Source of the DNA: Geobacillus jurassicus NBRC 107829 | GTDB lineage: Bacteria > Bacillota > Bacilli > Bacillales > Anoxybacillaceae | NCBI RefSeq assembly: GCF_001544315.1 | Contig: NZ_BCQG01000024.1 | Span: forward strand, 1 to 51,668 | Direction: 5' to 3' | DNA length: 51,668 bases | Shown: one piece after another, positions 26,498-34,777 of the stretch | Layout of the letters: each line of letters starts with the position of its first letter | Numbering within the stretch: position 1 is the first letter of the stretch | The notes under the pieces: model-generated | Database searches by the model: none | What the model was told of the DNA's origin: nothing | The model's input: the letters and a program-made list of their open reading frames with translations, nothing else | Made by a program: the position numbers and the translations under genes

Positions 26498-26521
26498 AGC
26501 AGCCAAAAGGGGGGAAAGCAC

Positions 26522-26761
26522 ATGGGTGTGACAATTGAACTCGATGTGCGCGAAGATTTGCAGAAGAAGCGCGAACCGTTTGAAAAAATTATGAACGCCA
26601 TTAAGCCGCTAAAACCGGGCGATACGTTCATTTTGCACGCTCCGTTCAAGCCGCTGCCGCTGTTTCCGATTATGAAAGCGAAAGGGTTTACGTACAAGGC
26701 CGAACAAATCGAGAAAAAACATTGGAAAGTGACGTTCACGAAACAGGGGGGAGACGAATGA
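26522..26761 (+). CDS. DUF2249 protein
   Basis: 79 residues: IELDVREDLQKKREPFEKIMNAIKPLKPGDTFILHAPFKPLPLFPIMKAKGF...WKVTFTK, the DUF2249 pattern (DVR, PF..I...I..L..GD...L..PF.P.PL). Unlike the 22272 copy it keeps DVRE and PFKPLPL but not the NDHDP motif. RBS AAAGGGGGG. First gene of a four-gene operon; its stop overlaps the next start (ATGA). Confidence 0.85.
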   Translation: MGVTIELDVREDLQKKREPFEKIMNAIKPLKPGDTFILHAPFKPLPLFPIMKAKGFTYKAEQIEKKHWKVTFTKQGGDE

Positions 26762-26967
26762 TCCTCGACAACCGCGGGCTCGAGCCGCCGCAGCCGATGA
26801 TGCGGACGCTGGCCGCCCTCGCCAAGCTCAATCCGGGTGAAACGTTGACGATCATCAACGACCGCCGCCCGATGTTTTTATATGAACAGCTTGATGAGCT
26901 CGGCTACCGGCACGAAACCGTCGCACGCGAAGACGGCAGCTTTGAAATCCGCATTACGAAAGGATGA
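26758..26967 (+). CDS. DUF2249 protein
   Basis: 69 residues: ILDNRGLEPPQPMMRTLAALAKLNPGETLTIINDRRPMFLYEQLDELGYRHE. This second DUF2249 copy in tandem begins directly with the DNRGLEPPQPM motif. ATG 26758 overlaps the previous stop, and its own stop overlaps the next ATG at 26964, so the three genes are translationally coupled. Presumably it forms a pair with the previous protein. Confidence 0.85.
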   Translation: MILDNRGLEPPQPMMRTLAALAKLNPGETLTIINDRRPMFLYEQLDELGYRHETVAREDGSFEIRITKG

Positions 26968-28214
26968 GCAACGTGTTTCCCACTCGCACGGGGACGGAAA
27001 CAGACGTCCGGCTGCCGTTTTCGTTTATCACGTTTGCTGTTTTGTCGTTTGTTGCGTCGCAAGTGTTGCTTCTGACCGTCATTCCGTCACTGGCCAGCGG
27101 CGCGTTCCGGCTGCCGCTCGTCTGGGCGGCGGCTCACCTCGGCTTGCTTGGCTTCGCGTTGATGACCGCCATGGGGGCGATGTACCAGCTCGTTCCCGTC
27201 GCCTTTTTGACGCCGATTTGGAGCGTGCGGCTTGGCTTTTGGCAGTTTGCCGTGACAGCCATTGGCATCGTTGCGTTCGCGATCAGCTTGGCGGCGGCGC
27301 CGACTAGGGCTTTTCTGCCCGGTTTGTTGCTTTTGCTTGGCATCGTCCTATTTGTCTGGCAAATGGCGATGACGTTAAGAAAACAAGAAACGAAAAACGT
27401 GATGACGCTCTTTGTCGCCACGTCGTTGTTGTTTTTGCTGCTGACGGCAGCCGCCGGGGGGCTCTTGGCGTTTCACTTTTTCGCCGCCACAGGCGCCGAC
27501 AGCCATGAAACGGCATTCGTTCTGCACGTATTGTTTGGGCTGTGCGGCTGGTTTACGCTGCTCATCATCGGCTTTTCGTACAAAATGGCGCCGATGTTTT
27601 CGCTCGCCCACGGCTTTTCACTTCGGCCGGCGCGCTGCGTGTATGCGCTGTACACCAGCGGCATCGCCGTGTCTTTGCTTCACTTGTTCCTGTCGGGGCA
27701 GGTGTGGCTTATGGTGGGGACGGCCTTGCTCACGAGCGGATTCACCGTTTTCGCCTGGCATATCCGCACCATTTTGCAAAAGCGGATGAAAAAAGCGCTG
27801 GACCGTCCGTTCCAATTTTCCGTCACGGCGGTGGCCATCGGCCTTGCGCTGCACGCGACTGCCCTTGCCGCCATCATGATTGGCAGCGGACGGTGGATTG
27901 GCATTATCATCTACCTTTCGGCGGTCGGCTGGATCGGGTTTAGCATCATCGGCTATTTGTTCAAAATCGTGCCATTTTTATGGTGGACGCATCGCTACAG
28001 CGAAAAAGTCGGCCAACAACACGTACCGACGTTAAAGCAAATGATGAACGAGCGAGCCGTCGCCGTCCAATGCCGCCTATGGCTCATCGCCCTCGCGCTC
28101 GCGGCCGTTGCGCTTGCGACCGCGAGCGTGCCGCTGTTGGCCGTCGCTCAAGTATTGCTGGCTGGACTAAGCGTCGCCTTTGCCGGAACGATGTTAGCGG
28201 TTTTCCGAAAATAA
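26964..28214 (+). CDS. Heme-copper-oxidase-I-like membrane protein (NnrS/CcoN-like)
   Basis: 416 residues, 12 hydrophobic segments. Histidines sit in helices typical of the family: WAAAHLGLLGFALMTAMGAMYQLVPV, FHFFAATGADSHETAFVLHVLFGLCGW and the KIVPFLWWTHRY segment; SYKMAPMFSLAHGF lies between. The H-LGLLGF / G-YQ-VP pattern is shared with short CcoN-like and NnrS-like proteins that handle heme or NO. No Cu-ligand His pair is evident, so I do not call it an oxidase. Coupled to the DUF2249 pair and Fnr-controlled, it probably has a role in NO tolerance or in qNor maturation. Confidence 0.7.
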   Translation: MSNVFPTRTGTETDVRLPFSFITFAVLSFVASQVLLLTVIPSLASGAFRLPLVWAAAHLGLLGFALMTAMGAMYQLVPVAFLTPIWSVRLGFWQFAVTAIGIVAFAISLAAAPTRAFLPGLLLLLGIVLFVWQMAMTLRKQETKNVMTLFVATSLLFLLLTAAAGGLLAFHFFAATGADSHETAFVLHVLFGLCGWFTLLIIGFSYKMAPMFSLAHGFSLRPARCVYALYTSGIAVSLLHLFLSGQVWLMVGTALLTSGFTVFAWHIRTILQKRMKKALDRPFQFSVTAVAIGLALHATALAAIMIGSGRWIGIIIYLSAVGWIGFSIIGYLFKIVPFLWWTHRYSEKVGQQHVPTLKQMMNERAVAVQCRLWLIALALAAVALATASVPLLAVAQVLLAGLSVAFAGTMLAVFRK

Positions 28215-28235
28215 GCCAATGAGGAGGAAACTACG

Positions 28236-28538
28236 ATGGATGTCCGCGAACTCGCCATGCAACAACTGAAAACGGTCATTGACCCGGAGCTTGGCATTAA
28301 CGTCGTCGATTTAGGGTTGATTTATGACTTGAAAATTGAGAATGGCCATATCGATGTCCTGATGACGCTCACGACCCCTGGCTGCCCGCTTCACGACTCA
28401 ATCGCCGGCGGCGTCAAACGGGCGCTCGAACAAATCGCCGGCATCCGCGACGTGCGCGTCCAAGTGACATGGAACCCGCCATGGACGCCGGAGCGGATGA
28501 GCGAAGAAGCGCTTCGGCAGCTTGGCTATTTTGCTTGA
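28236..28538 (+). CDS. DUF59/MIP18-family Fe-S assembly protein (PaaD/YitW-like)
   Basis: 100 residues covering one DUF59 domain: VIDPELGINVVDLGLIYDL (DPE motif), TLTTPGCPLHDSI (conserved Cys) and VTWNPPWTPERMS. Members help to mature iron-sulfur proteins. RBS GAGGAGG. It lies 21 bp after the membrane protein in the same operon and is followed by a terminator, so it is probably a denitrification-linked paralogue of the housekeeping copy. It may serve the radical SAM protein or Fnr cluster (inference). Confidence 0.88.
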   Translation: MDVRELAMQQLKTVIDPELGINVVDLGLIYDLKIENGHIDVLMTLTTPGCPLHDSIAGGVKRALEQIAGIRDVRVQVTWNPPWTPERMSEEALRQLGYFA

Positions 28539-28563
28539 AACGATCCACTCTTCCCCCCTTTTT

Positions 28564-28602
28564 AGCCGTTCGTCCGCGTTAGGCGGGCGGTTTTTTTTTC
28601 AC
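28564..28602 (+). terminator. Terminator of the DUF2249 operon
   Basis: CCG..CGTCCGC / GGCGGGCGG stem with nine T residues, ~30 bp after the DUF59 stop. Confidence 0.75.
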
Positions 28603-28732
28603 TGTCCTGCGGCCGCTAGACACTCCCCCGGCCCCTATTTTTGTATAATGTAGAAAAAACGAGAGCCGTCAATTGGCTATTCAAAGGAAAAACGAATCGA
28701 CACCGCGAATCATATACCAAGAGGTGAGAGCG

Positions 28733-29482
28733 ATGTTTGCCAAAATCGATGAGCTGAAACACCGGTTGGATGCGTTGCGCCCTTTGCCGCCGGGGTTGGT
28801 GAAAAACTTGCGGGAATCGTTTCGTATCGAATGGACGTACCATTCTAACGCCATCGAAGGCAATACGTTAAACTTGCTGGAAACAAAGCTAGTCGTAGAA
28901 GAAGGAATTACCATTGGCGGAAAATGGCTTAAGGAACACTTGGAAGCCATTAACCATGCGGAGGCGATTGACTTTATTGAACAGTTAGTCGCAAACAAAG
29001 AACATTTGACCGAGCACGTGTTGAAACAGGTCCATTATTTAGTATTAAAGAGCATTGACAATGAAAACGCGGGGAAATATCGAACATACAATGTGCGCAT
29101 TTCTGGCAGCGCGTACACCCCACCCCACTTTTTGCACATACAAGATGAAATAAATCGATTGTTTTCTTGGTATGAAACGAATCAACATGCTCTCCATCCA
29201 ATCGAACTGGCGGCTCGTTTCCATTTTCAGCTCGTATACATTCATCCATTTGCTGATGGAAACGGACGAACCGCCCGCTTAATGATGAATTTCATTTTAA
29301 TGCAGCACGGCTACCCGCCCGCCATTGTGAAAGCAAGCCCAGAACAACGTCAGCAATATTATGAGGCGCTGGAAGAAGCGAGCGTAAAAGGAGAAGTTAC
29401 TCCATTCATTCAACTGATCGCCGCATGTGTCGAAGAAAGCTTGCGCCACTATTTGCACGCGTTAGGGATTGAGGACGAATGA
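28733..29482 (+). CDS. Fic-domain AMP-transferase
   Basis: 249 residues. The catalytic motif HPFADGNGRTAR (~residues 178-189) is complete, so the enzyme should transfer AMP to a hydroxyl group of a target protein. An N-terminal inhibitory motif SNAIEGN (residues ~38-44) makes it a class II Fic protein, whose Glu blocks the active site until released. The start at 28733 follows GAGGTGAG; TATAAT at 28644-28649 is a likely promoter, and a TTG at 28673 is an alternative start. Monocistronic with a terminator after it. Target unknown. A decayed second Fic gene lies at 36041-36263. Confidence 0.9.
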   Translation: MFAKIDELKHRLDALRPLPPGLVKNLRESFRIEWTYHSNAIEGNTLNLLETKLVVEEGITIGGKWLKEHLEAINHAEAIDFIEQLVANKEHLTEHVLKQVHYLVLKSIDNENAGKYRTYNVRISGSAYTPPHFLHIQDEINRLFSWYETNQHALHPIELAARFHFQLVYIHPFADGNGRTARLMMNFILMQHGYPPAIVKASPEQRQQYYEALEEASVKGEVTPFIQLIAACVEESLRHYLHALGIEDE

Positions 29483-29498
29483 AACAGCGCAAAACGAA

Positions 29499-29532
29499 AA
29501 AGACACGGAAGTGAACATGATTCCGTGTCTTT
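29499..29532. terminator. Terminator after fic
   Basis: AAAGACACGGAA / TTCCGTGTCTTT, a 12-bp perfect stem with a 10-base loop, followed by CC and a T-rich tract. It may serve the convergent minus-strand gene too. Confidence 0.8.
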
Positions 29533-29584
29533 CCTTCTTCTTGCCCCACTCCTCCGAGGCCGCCTCCGGTTGGCGTTTGATCTG

Positions 29585-29830
29585 CTATTCAAGCAACACA
29601 TTCAACAACCATGCCATCAAAGGAACGATGACAAAGAAGGCCAAGGCGATGTACCCGAAGCACCGAATCCACCAGGGAAATCCTCGCCAATCGAGGGCTT
29701 TCCGCTTCATCGCCCCTCCCGCTGCTATCCGATCCAACTCTTCGGTCGACGAAAACACCCGGTCATCCATCCGTTGAATCTCTTCTGCCCATTGTGCTTC
29801 GTGCATCTCTTCTTCTCGAGAGCCCTTCAT
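29585..29830 (-). CDS. Small membrane-anchored protein, unknown
   Basis: 81 residues from ATG 29830 (GAGGGGG upstream). The first ~45 residues are acidic and soluble (EEEMHEAQWAEEIQRMDDRVFSS), then WWIRCFGYIALAFFVIVPLMAWLLNVLLE forms one or two membrane helices at the very C-terminus. No family recognised. Alone between fic and cadA. A longer frame upstream exists but lacks a ribosome site. Confidence 0.55.
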   Translation of the reverse strand: MKGSREEEMHEAQWAEEIQRMDDRVFSSTEELDRIAAGGAMKRKALDWRGFPWWIRCFGYIALAFFVIVPLMAWLLNVLLE

Positions 29831-30042
29831 GACGCCCCCTCTTCCCCATTGATTTTCATGAACAGACAAAAACGATGTTTCCATCCAACAACGGCGATCC
29901 CCAAGTTCAGCCATTCGCTATGTTTCATCTTCATGATACCATCTCTCATCGACAAAGGCTATCTATCTTTTCCAATCATTTCATACACGAAAACAAACAC
30001 TAAGTTAGACAATGCATCGAAACGCTGCCCGCAAGCCCCCTC

Positions 30043-32169
30043 TCATTCCTTCACCCGCAACAGGCGCATGCTGTTGAGTGTCACTAGCAGCGTTGCGCCC
30101 ATATCGGCGAACACCGCGAGCCAAAGGGTGAGCCAGCCCGGGATGGCGGCGGCGAGCGCCAACGCTTTGAGCCCTAAGGCGAAGGCGATGTTTTGCCGGA
30201 TGACGGCAAGCGTTCGGCGCCCAAGGCGAATCGTGTACGGCAGCTGGCGCAAATCGTCGGCCATGAGCACGACATCAGCCGTTTCCAAGGCGGTATCCGT
30301 CCCCGCCCCGCCCATCGCCACGCCGACATCGGCTGCGGCCAAGGCAGGGGCGTCATTCACCCCGTCGCCGACCATGGCCGTCACGCCGCAACGTTGTTTC
30401 AGCTCGCGAATCGCAGCCAATTTCTCTTCCGGAAGCAATCCGGCGCGAATATCGGATACGCCCGCTTGGCGGCCGATGGCCTGCGCGGTTTGCTCGTGGT
30501 CGCCCGTCACCATCGCCACTTCCGCCACCCCAAGGCGCCGCAGCGCGGCGATCGTGTGCGGGGCGGACGGCCGCAGTTGATCGGCCGCGGCGACAAGCCC
30601 CAACAACCGATCAGCGGTGCCAACGGCCATCACCGTTTTTCCTTCTTTGCGGAAGGCCGTGATTTGTTGTTCCGCTTCATTCGGCAACTTGCCGACCAAA
30701 CTAGTGAACAAGGCAGGGCTGCCGATATAGTATGTGTCCCCCCCAATCACCGCCTTGACCCCTTGGCCGGTGAGCGATTGAAACCCATCGACGGACACAT
30801 CGAGAAACGGCGCTCTCTCTTCTTCCGCTTTGCGGACAATGGCCGAAGCGAGCGGGTGCTGCGACCGATTTTCGATGGCGGCGGCGATGGTCAACAGTTG
30901 TTCGCGGCTTCCTTCATACACGACGATATCGGTCACAGCTGGCTCTCCTTTCGTCAACGTCCCGGTTTTATCAAAGGCTACGGCGCGCAACCGGCCGATT
31001 TGTTCCAGATGAACACCGCCTTTAATGAGCACGCCTCGCCGGGCCGCGTTTCCGATGGCCGTGACAATCGCCACTGGGGTGGAGATGACGAGCGCGCACG
31101 GACAGCCGATGACAAGCACGGCCAAGCCGCGGTACAGCCAATCAAGCCAATCGCCTCCTATCATAAGCGGCGGCGCGATGGCGACAAGCAGCGCCGCCAC
31201 GATAATAAATGGCGTATAATAGCGGGCAAACCGGTCGACAAACGCTTGCGATGGGGCCCGCTCGGCTTGCGCCTCTTCGACGAGATCGATCATTTTCGCC
31301 AATGTCGTCTCATCCGCTCGTTTTGTCACTTCAACTTCGAGAAAACCTTCTCCGTTCAACGTTCCGGCAAACACTGGATCGCCCAGGGCTTTTTCTACCA
31401 GCAAGCTCTCGCCGGTAATCGCCGCCTCATTGACTGTTGACGCACCATCCACGACTACACCATCCAAGGCGATTTTTCCGCCCGGCTTGACGATCATCAC
31501 CTCCCCGACGCGAACGTCCTCAACGGGAACGGTCATTTCCTCCGCGCCGCGCCGAACGATCGCTTCAGCAGGGGCCATCTCCATCAACGAAGCGATCGAC
31601 CGCCGCGCGTTCTCCATCGAGTAGCGCTCGAGTGCTTCACTAATAGCGAACAAAATGACAACAACCGCCCCTTCCTGCCATTCACCGATCGCCGCCGCAC
31701 CGAGAATGGCGATCGTCATTAACGTCTTCATATCAAACTGCCAGCGGACCAAATTCCGCAGCCCTGTCCAAAACAGCGAATAGCCGCCGATCACGATCGC
31801 CGCCAAATACATCACGACCGCCAACATCCCCCTGTCCGCCGCATCCGCCGCAACGCCAAACAGAAGCAGCGCCACAGAGGCGAAGACATTTCGATTTTCT
31901 TTTCGCTTCCAAAACGGCTCCCGCCTGGCCGGGCGTTCGCGTTCTTCACGAATTGTCAACTGTTCAAACGCCCCCGCCTGCTCCAGCTGTTCGATCGTCA
32001 CTTCGCCCCAAACGGTAAGCTTAGCGGCGCCGAAATTGACTTTCGCCTCTTTGACGCCGGGCAAGGCTTTCACGTTTCGCTCAAACTTGGCCGCACAGTT
32101 CGTGCACGTCAGTCCTTGCACCCGGTACGTTTTCGCTTGTAGTTGGTCCAACGCCTGTTCATTCCGCAC
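30043..32169 (-). CDS. cadA: Cadmium/zinc-exporting P1B-type ATPase
   Basis: 708 residues. N-terminal metal-binding domain with GLTCTNCAAKFE (TCxxC), six to eight membrane helices, ion-site CPC (VIGCPCALVIS), phosphorylation site DKTGTLTKGE, HP motif SQHPLASAI and hinge GDGVNDAPAL. It pumps Cd2+/Zn2+ (and Pb2+) out of the cell. GTG 32169 overlaps the end of cadC by 11 bp, after AGAGGGGG; the longer upstream frame would lie inside cadC and lacks support. Expression is set by CadC. Confidence 0.95.
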   Translation of the reverse strand: MRNEQALDQLQAKTYRVQGLTCTNCAAKFERNVKALPGVKEAKVNFGAAKLTVWGEVTIEQLEQAGAFEQLTIREERERPARREPFWKRKENRNVFASVALLLFGVAADAADRGMLAVVMYLAAIVIGGYSLFWTGLRNLVRWQFDMKTLMTIAILGAAAIGEWQEGAVVVILFAISEALERYSMENARRSIASLMEMAPAEAIVRRGAEEMTVPVEDVRVGEVMIVKPGGKIALDGVVVDGASTVNEAAITGESLLVEKALGDPVFAGTLNGEGFLEVEVTKRADETTLAKMIDLVEEAQAERAPSQAFVDRFARYYTPFIIVAALLVAIAPPLMIGGDWLDWLYRGLAVLVIGCPCALVISTPVAIVTAIGNAARRGVLIKGGVHLEQIGRLRAVAFDKTGTLTKGEPAVTDIVVYEGSREQLLTIAAAIENRSQHPLASAIVRKAEEERAPFLDVSVDGFQSLTGQGVKAVIGGDTYYIGSPALFTSLVGKLPNEAEQQITAFRKEGKTVMAVGTADRLLGLVAAADQLRPSAPHTIAALRRLGVAEVAMVTGDHEQTAQAIGRQAGVSDIRAGLLPEEKLAAIRELKQRCGVTAMVGDGVNDAPALAAADVGVAMGGAGTDTALETADVVLMADDLRQLPYTIRLGRRTLAVIRQNIAFALGLKALALAAAIPGWLTLWLAVFADMGATLLVTLNSMRLLRVKE

Positions 32170-32530
32170 GGCGATCCCCCTCTTTCTGGTGGGCGAGCGC
32201 GACAAGCAACAGCTCGCGAATATGTTCATCATCAAGCGAATAAAAGGCAAGTTTTCCATCTTTCCGGTATTTCACGATTCCCTGTTTGTATAGAATGCGC
32301 AAATGATGCGATGTCGTTGCCACCGTCGCGCCGATCACGTTCGCTAGGTCACAGACGCACAGCTCCTTTTCGCCGCAAAGCGCATACACGATTTTCGCCC
32401 GGTTTTCATCGGCAAGCGCCTTGAAAAACGGCACGATCGCGGCAATGTTTTCATCACGAAGCCGCCGCTGAACCCGTTCAACCTTCTCTTCGTCATAACA
32501 GTAAACATCGCAGACATCATTGCGACGCAT
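32159..32530 (-). CDS. cadC: Cd/Pb/Zn-responsive ArsR-family repressor
   Basis: 123 residues, the size of CadC. Cysteines fall exactly at positions 7, 11, 58 and 60 (VCDVYC and ELCVCDL), the alpha3N thiolate site of staphylococcal CadC that binds Cd/Pb. The HTH is DLANVIGATVATTSHHLRILYKQGIV; the beta wing follows (VKYRKDGKLAFYSL). Metal binding releases it from the operators upstream and induces cadCA. ATG 32530 after GAGAGGA; an upstream in-frame start would cover the operator and is rejected. Confidence 0.95.
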   Translation of the reverse strand: MRRNDVCDVYCYDEEKVERVQRRLRDENIAAIVPFFKALADENRAKIVYALCGEKELCVCDLANVIGATVATTSHHLRILYKQGIVKYRKDGKLAFYSLDDEHIRELLLVALAHQKEGDRRAE

Positions 32531-32551
32531 TTCCTCTCTCTCCTTGTCAAC

Positions 32552-32574
32552 ATTCAAATGTTCATTTGAATATA
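32552..32574. promoter_or_regulatory. CadC operator 1
   Basis: ATTCAAATGTTCATTTGAAT is an imperfect inverted repeat of the ArsR/SmtB type (TTCAAA...TTTGAA), about 20 bp before cadC. Confidence 0.75.
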
Positions 32575-32593
32575 GAATACCATATCCCCTCCC

Positions 32594-32616
32594 TATATTC
32601 AAATATTCATTTGAAT
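32594..32616. promoter_or_regulatory. CadC operator 2
   Basis: A second copy, ATTCAAATATTCATTTGAAT, lies about 43 bp (four helical turns) upstream of the first, so two CadC dimers could bind the same DNA face. Confidence 0.7.
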
Positions 32617-32636
32617 GAAAAGCGTGCTTCGCATGT

Positions 32637-32673
32637 AAAAAATCCGCCTTCTTTGTTTCAAAAGGCGGATTTC
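32637..32673 (-). terminator. Terminator of yitV
   Basis: AAATCCGCCTT / AAGGCGGATTTTTT on the minus strand, about 60 bp beyond the yitV stop. Confidence 0.75.
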
Positions 32674-32731
32674 ATTTTGTAAGGCCCACTCTAACTTGCC
32701 GGGGCAATGTGTTCGCTGTCGTAGATGTTGC

Positions 32732-33499
32732 TTACACATACTCGCGAAACCAGCGCACCGTCTCCAGAAACGCTTCACGCGTCACTTTATGGCCGGCGTG
32801 CGGATCGGCGATGAATTGCAGCCGGTCCTCGTTTCCTTCATAAAGTGGTTTAATTTGCTCGTAAAACTCATATGTATAAGCATACGGGACGACTTGGTCG
32901 GCTTTCCCGTGCCAGATGAACAGCGGCCGTCCGGCGAGCTTTTCCGGCTGCTTGGATAAATCGTAGCGGGCGAGCTTTTCTTTTTCGAGCGCAAGCAGCG
33001 TCGGCGGCATCGGGATGTCGATGCGGCGTCGTTTCGCTTCATCCATCATCGCGTCAAAAAACGCGCTGTAGTTCGGACAGCCCATGAGCGCCACCGCTGC
33101 CTTCACCCACGGATAAACGGCAAGCGCGCCGAACGTGATGATCCCGCCCATCGACGTCCCGGCGAGCCCGATCCGTTTTGGATCGGCAAGCCCGTGATTC
33201 ACCAGTTCGCTTTTCATCTCGTCGATTTCGGTGATCGTTCGTACGACAATGTCCCAAAATGACAGCTGCAGTTTCCGTTCGCTTAAGCCCTGCCCCCGCT
33301 CGCCGTGAAACAGCGCGTCGGGAAGCACGGCGCGGTAGCCCGCTTCCGCAAGCAAATAGCCGAAATGCAAATTATGTTCTTTCGCGCTTGTAAAGCCGTG
33401 GATAAAGAAAATGAGCGGCAGCCGTTCGTCCCGCTTTTCCAGCTTGACAACGTGAAGAACCGGCACGCCAGCCAATAGTTCTTTTTCAACGATGACCAT
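32732..33499 (-). CDS. yitV: Alpha/beta-hydrolase esterase YitV
   Basis: 255 residues of the prolyl-oligopeptidase/dienelactone-hydrolase type. The oxyanion strand IFFIHGFTSAKEHN, nucleophile elbow GTSMGG (Ser ~125), acid in WHGKADQVVP and His in DPHAGHKV give a full catalytic triad. Most similar in layout to B. subtilis YitV, a predicted esterase, and next to yitU as in that genome (divergent here). Start ATG 33499; the preceding site is GAAGGGG. Natural substrate unknown. Confidence 0.85.
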   Translation of the reverse strand: MVIVEKELLAGVPVLHVVKLEKRDERLPLIFFIHGFTSAKEHNLHFGYLLAEAGYRAVLPDALFHGERGQGLSERKLQLSFWDIVVRTITEIDEMKSELVNHGLADPKRIGLAGTSMGGIITFGALAVYPWVKAAVALMGCPNYSAFFDAMMDEAKRRRIDIPMPPTLLALEKEKLARYDLSKQPEKLAGRPLFIWHGKADQVVPYAYTYEFYEQIKPLYEGNEDRLQFIADPHAGHKVTREAFLETVRWFREYV

Positions 33500-33617
33500 T
33501 GCAGTTCAAACCCCTTCTGTCTTTTTCCATCGCTGTATAGTGTATCATATAGACAGCGATTTTGGAAAAGAGTTACACTATGTAGTGTGAAGAATAACGA
33601 AGGCAAAGGAGTCGAAC

Positions 33618-34424
33618 ATGAAGCCGTATTTAATCGCCCTGGATTTGGATGGAACGTTGCTCAAAGAGGATAAAACGATTTCCCCGTTCACCAAAGACGT
33701 CATCCGCCGCGCCATCGACGCCGGCCATCTCATCGTCATCGCCACCGGTCGGCCGTATCGTGCGAGCCGCATGTATTATGAAGAGCTTGGGCTTACGACG
33801 CCGATCATCAATTTCAACGGCGCGTTTGTCCATCACCCGCGCCAGCCGTCGTGGGGCGTGCGCCATTCCCCGCTGCCGCTCTCGGTCGTCAAAGACATTG
33901 TCGAGCTTGGGGAAACATACCGAATCAAAAACATTTTAGCGGAAGTGATGGATGACGTGTATTTTCACGAACATGACGACATCTTGCTTGACATTGTCCG
34001 CCTCGGCAATCCAACGATTGAAATCGGCGATTTGCGCCGCTCGCTTGGCAAAGACCCGACAAGCGTGCTCGTATATACCGACAGCGATCATATCGAACAC
34101 ATTCAATCACATTTGTCAAACGTATACGCCAACGTCCTACACCACCGGCGCTGGAACGAACCGTGGCATGTCATTGAAATCATCCGCCACGGCGTCCATA
34201 AAGCTGTCGGCCTCAAACAAGTTGCCGACTGCTTCGGCATCCCGCGGGAACGCGTCATCGCCTTTGGCGATGAAGACAACGATTTGGAAATGATCGCATG
34301 GGCCGGTCTTGGCGTCGCGATGGGCAACGCCATCGAGCCGTTGAAAACCGTGGCCGATGATGTGACAAAAAGCAATGAAGAAGATGGCATCGGCTTGTAT
34401 TTGCAAGACATCCTAGGCCTGTAG
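33618..34424 (+). CDS. yitU: Cof-type HAD phosphatase YitU
   Basis: 268 residues. HAD motif I DLDGTLL (Asp 9 and 11), motif II ATGRPYR, motif III Lys (HGVHKAVGLK) and motif IV FGDEDNDLEM, with a Cof-type C2 cap domain between. Such enzymes dephosphorylate sugar phosphates or flavin precursors; B. subtilis YitU has been linked to riboflavin-precursor phosphatase activity (from memory). ATG 33618 after GCAAAGGAG. Divergent from yitV. Confidence 0.88.
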   Translation: MKPYLIALDLDGTLLKEDKTISPFTKDVIRRAIDAGHLIVIATGRPYRASRMYYEELGLTTPIINFNGAFVHHPRQPSWGVRHSPLPLSVVKDIVELGETYRIKNILAEVMDDVYFHEHDDILLDIVRLGNPTIEIGDLRRSLGKDPTSVLVYTDSDHIEHIQSHLSNVYANVLHHRRWNEPWHVIEIIRHGVHKAVGLKQVADCFGIPRERVIAFGDEDNDLEMIAWAGLGVAMGNAIEPLKTVADDVTKSNEEDGIGLYLQDILGL

Positions 34425-34622
34425 CCTTCTTCCCGTTCAGAAAGACCCGGAACGGATAACGCCTCGCTCTTGTGATGCCATCAGCCCACGCGATTCCCCA
34501 TCGAGCGAAACGGATGGATGAACGATCCGTTTGTAACGAATTTCCTTACTACTGTTCCCTGTCCGCGGTTACACTATACATGACGCAACGCGCGTCTTCA
34601 TTTTTTAAAGGGGGAATCCGTC

Positions 34623-34775
34623 ATGGGCAAACGGAACAAATCGAAGCGTTTCGTCCAGCAAAGCGTCGATGCGGTCGAACGGCATGACAAGCGAATCCCT
34701 TATCACTTGACTTACGCCGAAGCGGAAGCGCGCAAAGCAGAAAAAGCGGTGGAAACGTCGCTTGGAGGAGCGTAA
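34623..34775 (+). CDS. Small basic protein, unknown
   Basis: 50 residues (MGKRNKSKRFVQQSVDAVER...EARKAEKAVETSLGGA), highly charged and basic at the N-terminus, no membrane segment. RBS AAAGGGGGA at a good distance. It ends 2 bp before the next small gene, so they form an operon. No family recognised. Confidence 0.6.
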   Translation: MGKRNKSKRFVQQSVDAVERHDKRIPYHLTYAEAEARKAEKAVETSLGGA

Positions 34776-34777
34776 CG

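Noticed and set aside
26964-28214. Calling the 416-residue membrane protein a functional terminal oxidase
   Set aside because: It lacks the His-His copper ligand pair and other catalytic residues of heme-copper oxidases; only a family-like resemblance is supported.
22857-28538. Presence of narGHJI or nosZ in the island
   Set aside because: No molybdopterin oxidoreductase or CuZ-type N2O reductase motifs are present; the Mo-cofactor genes must serve an enzyme elsewhere.
29525-30580. 351-codon plus-strand frame after fic
   Set aside because: Spans a terminator, a minus-strand gene and the cadA 3' end; Ser/Pro-rich shadow translation.
30193-31440. 415-codon frame antisense to cadA
   Set aside because: Product is rich in His, Arg, Gly and Gln with no known motif; the cadA frame is unmistakable.
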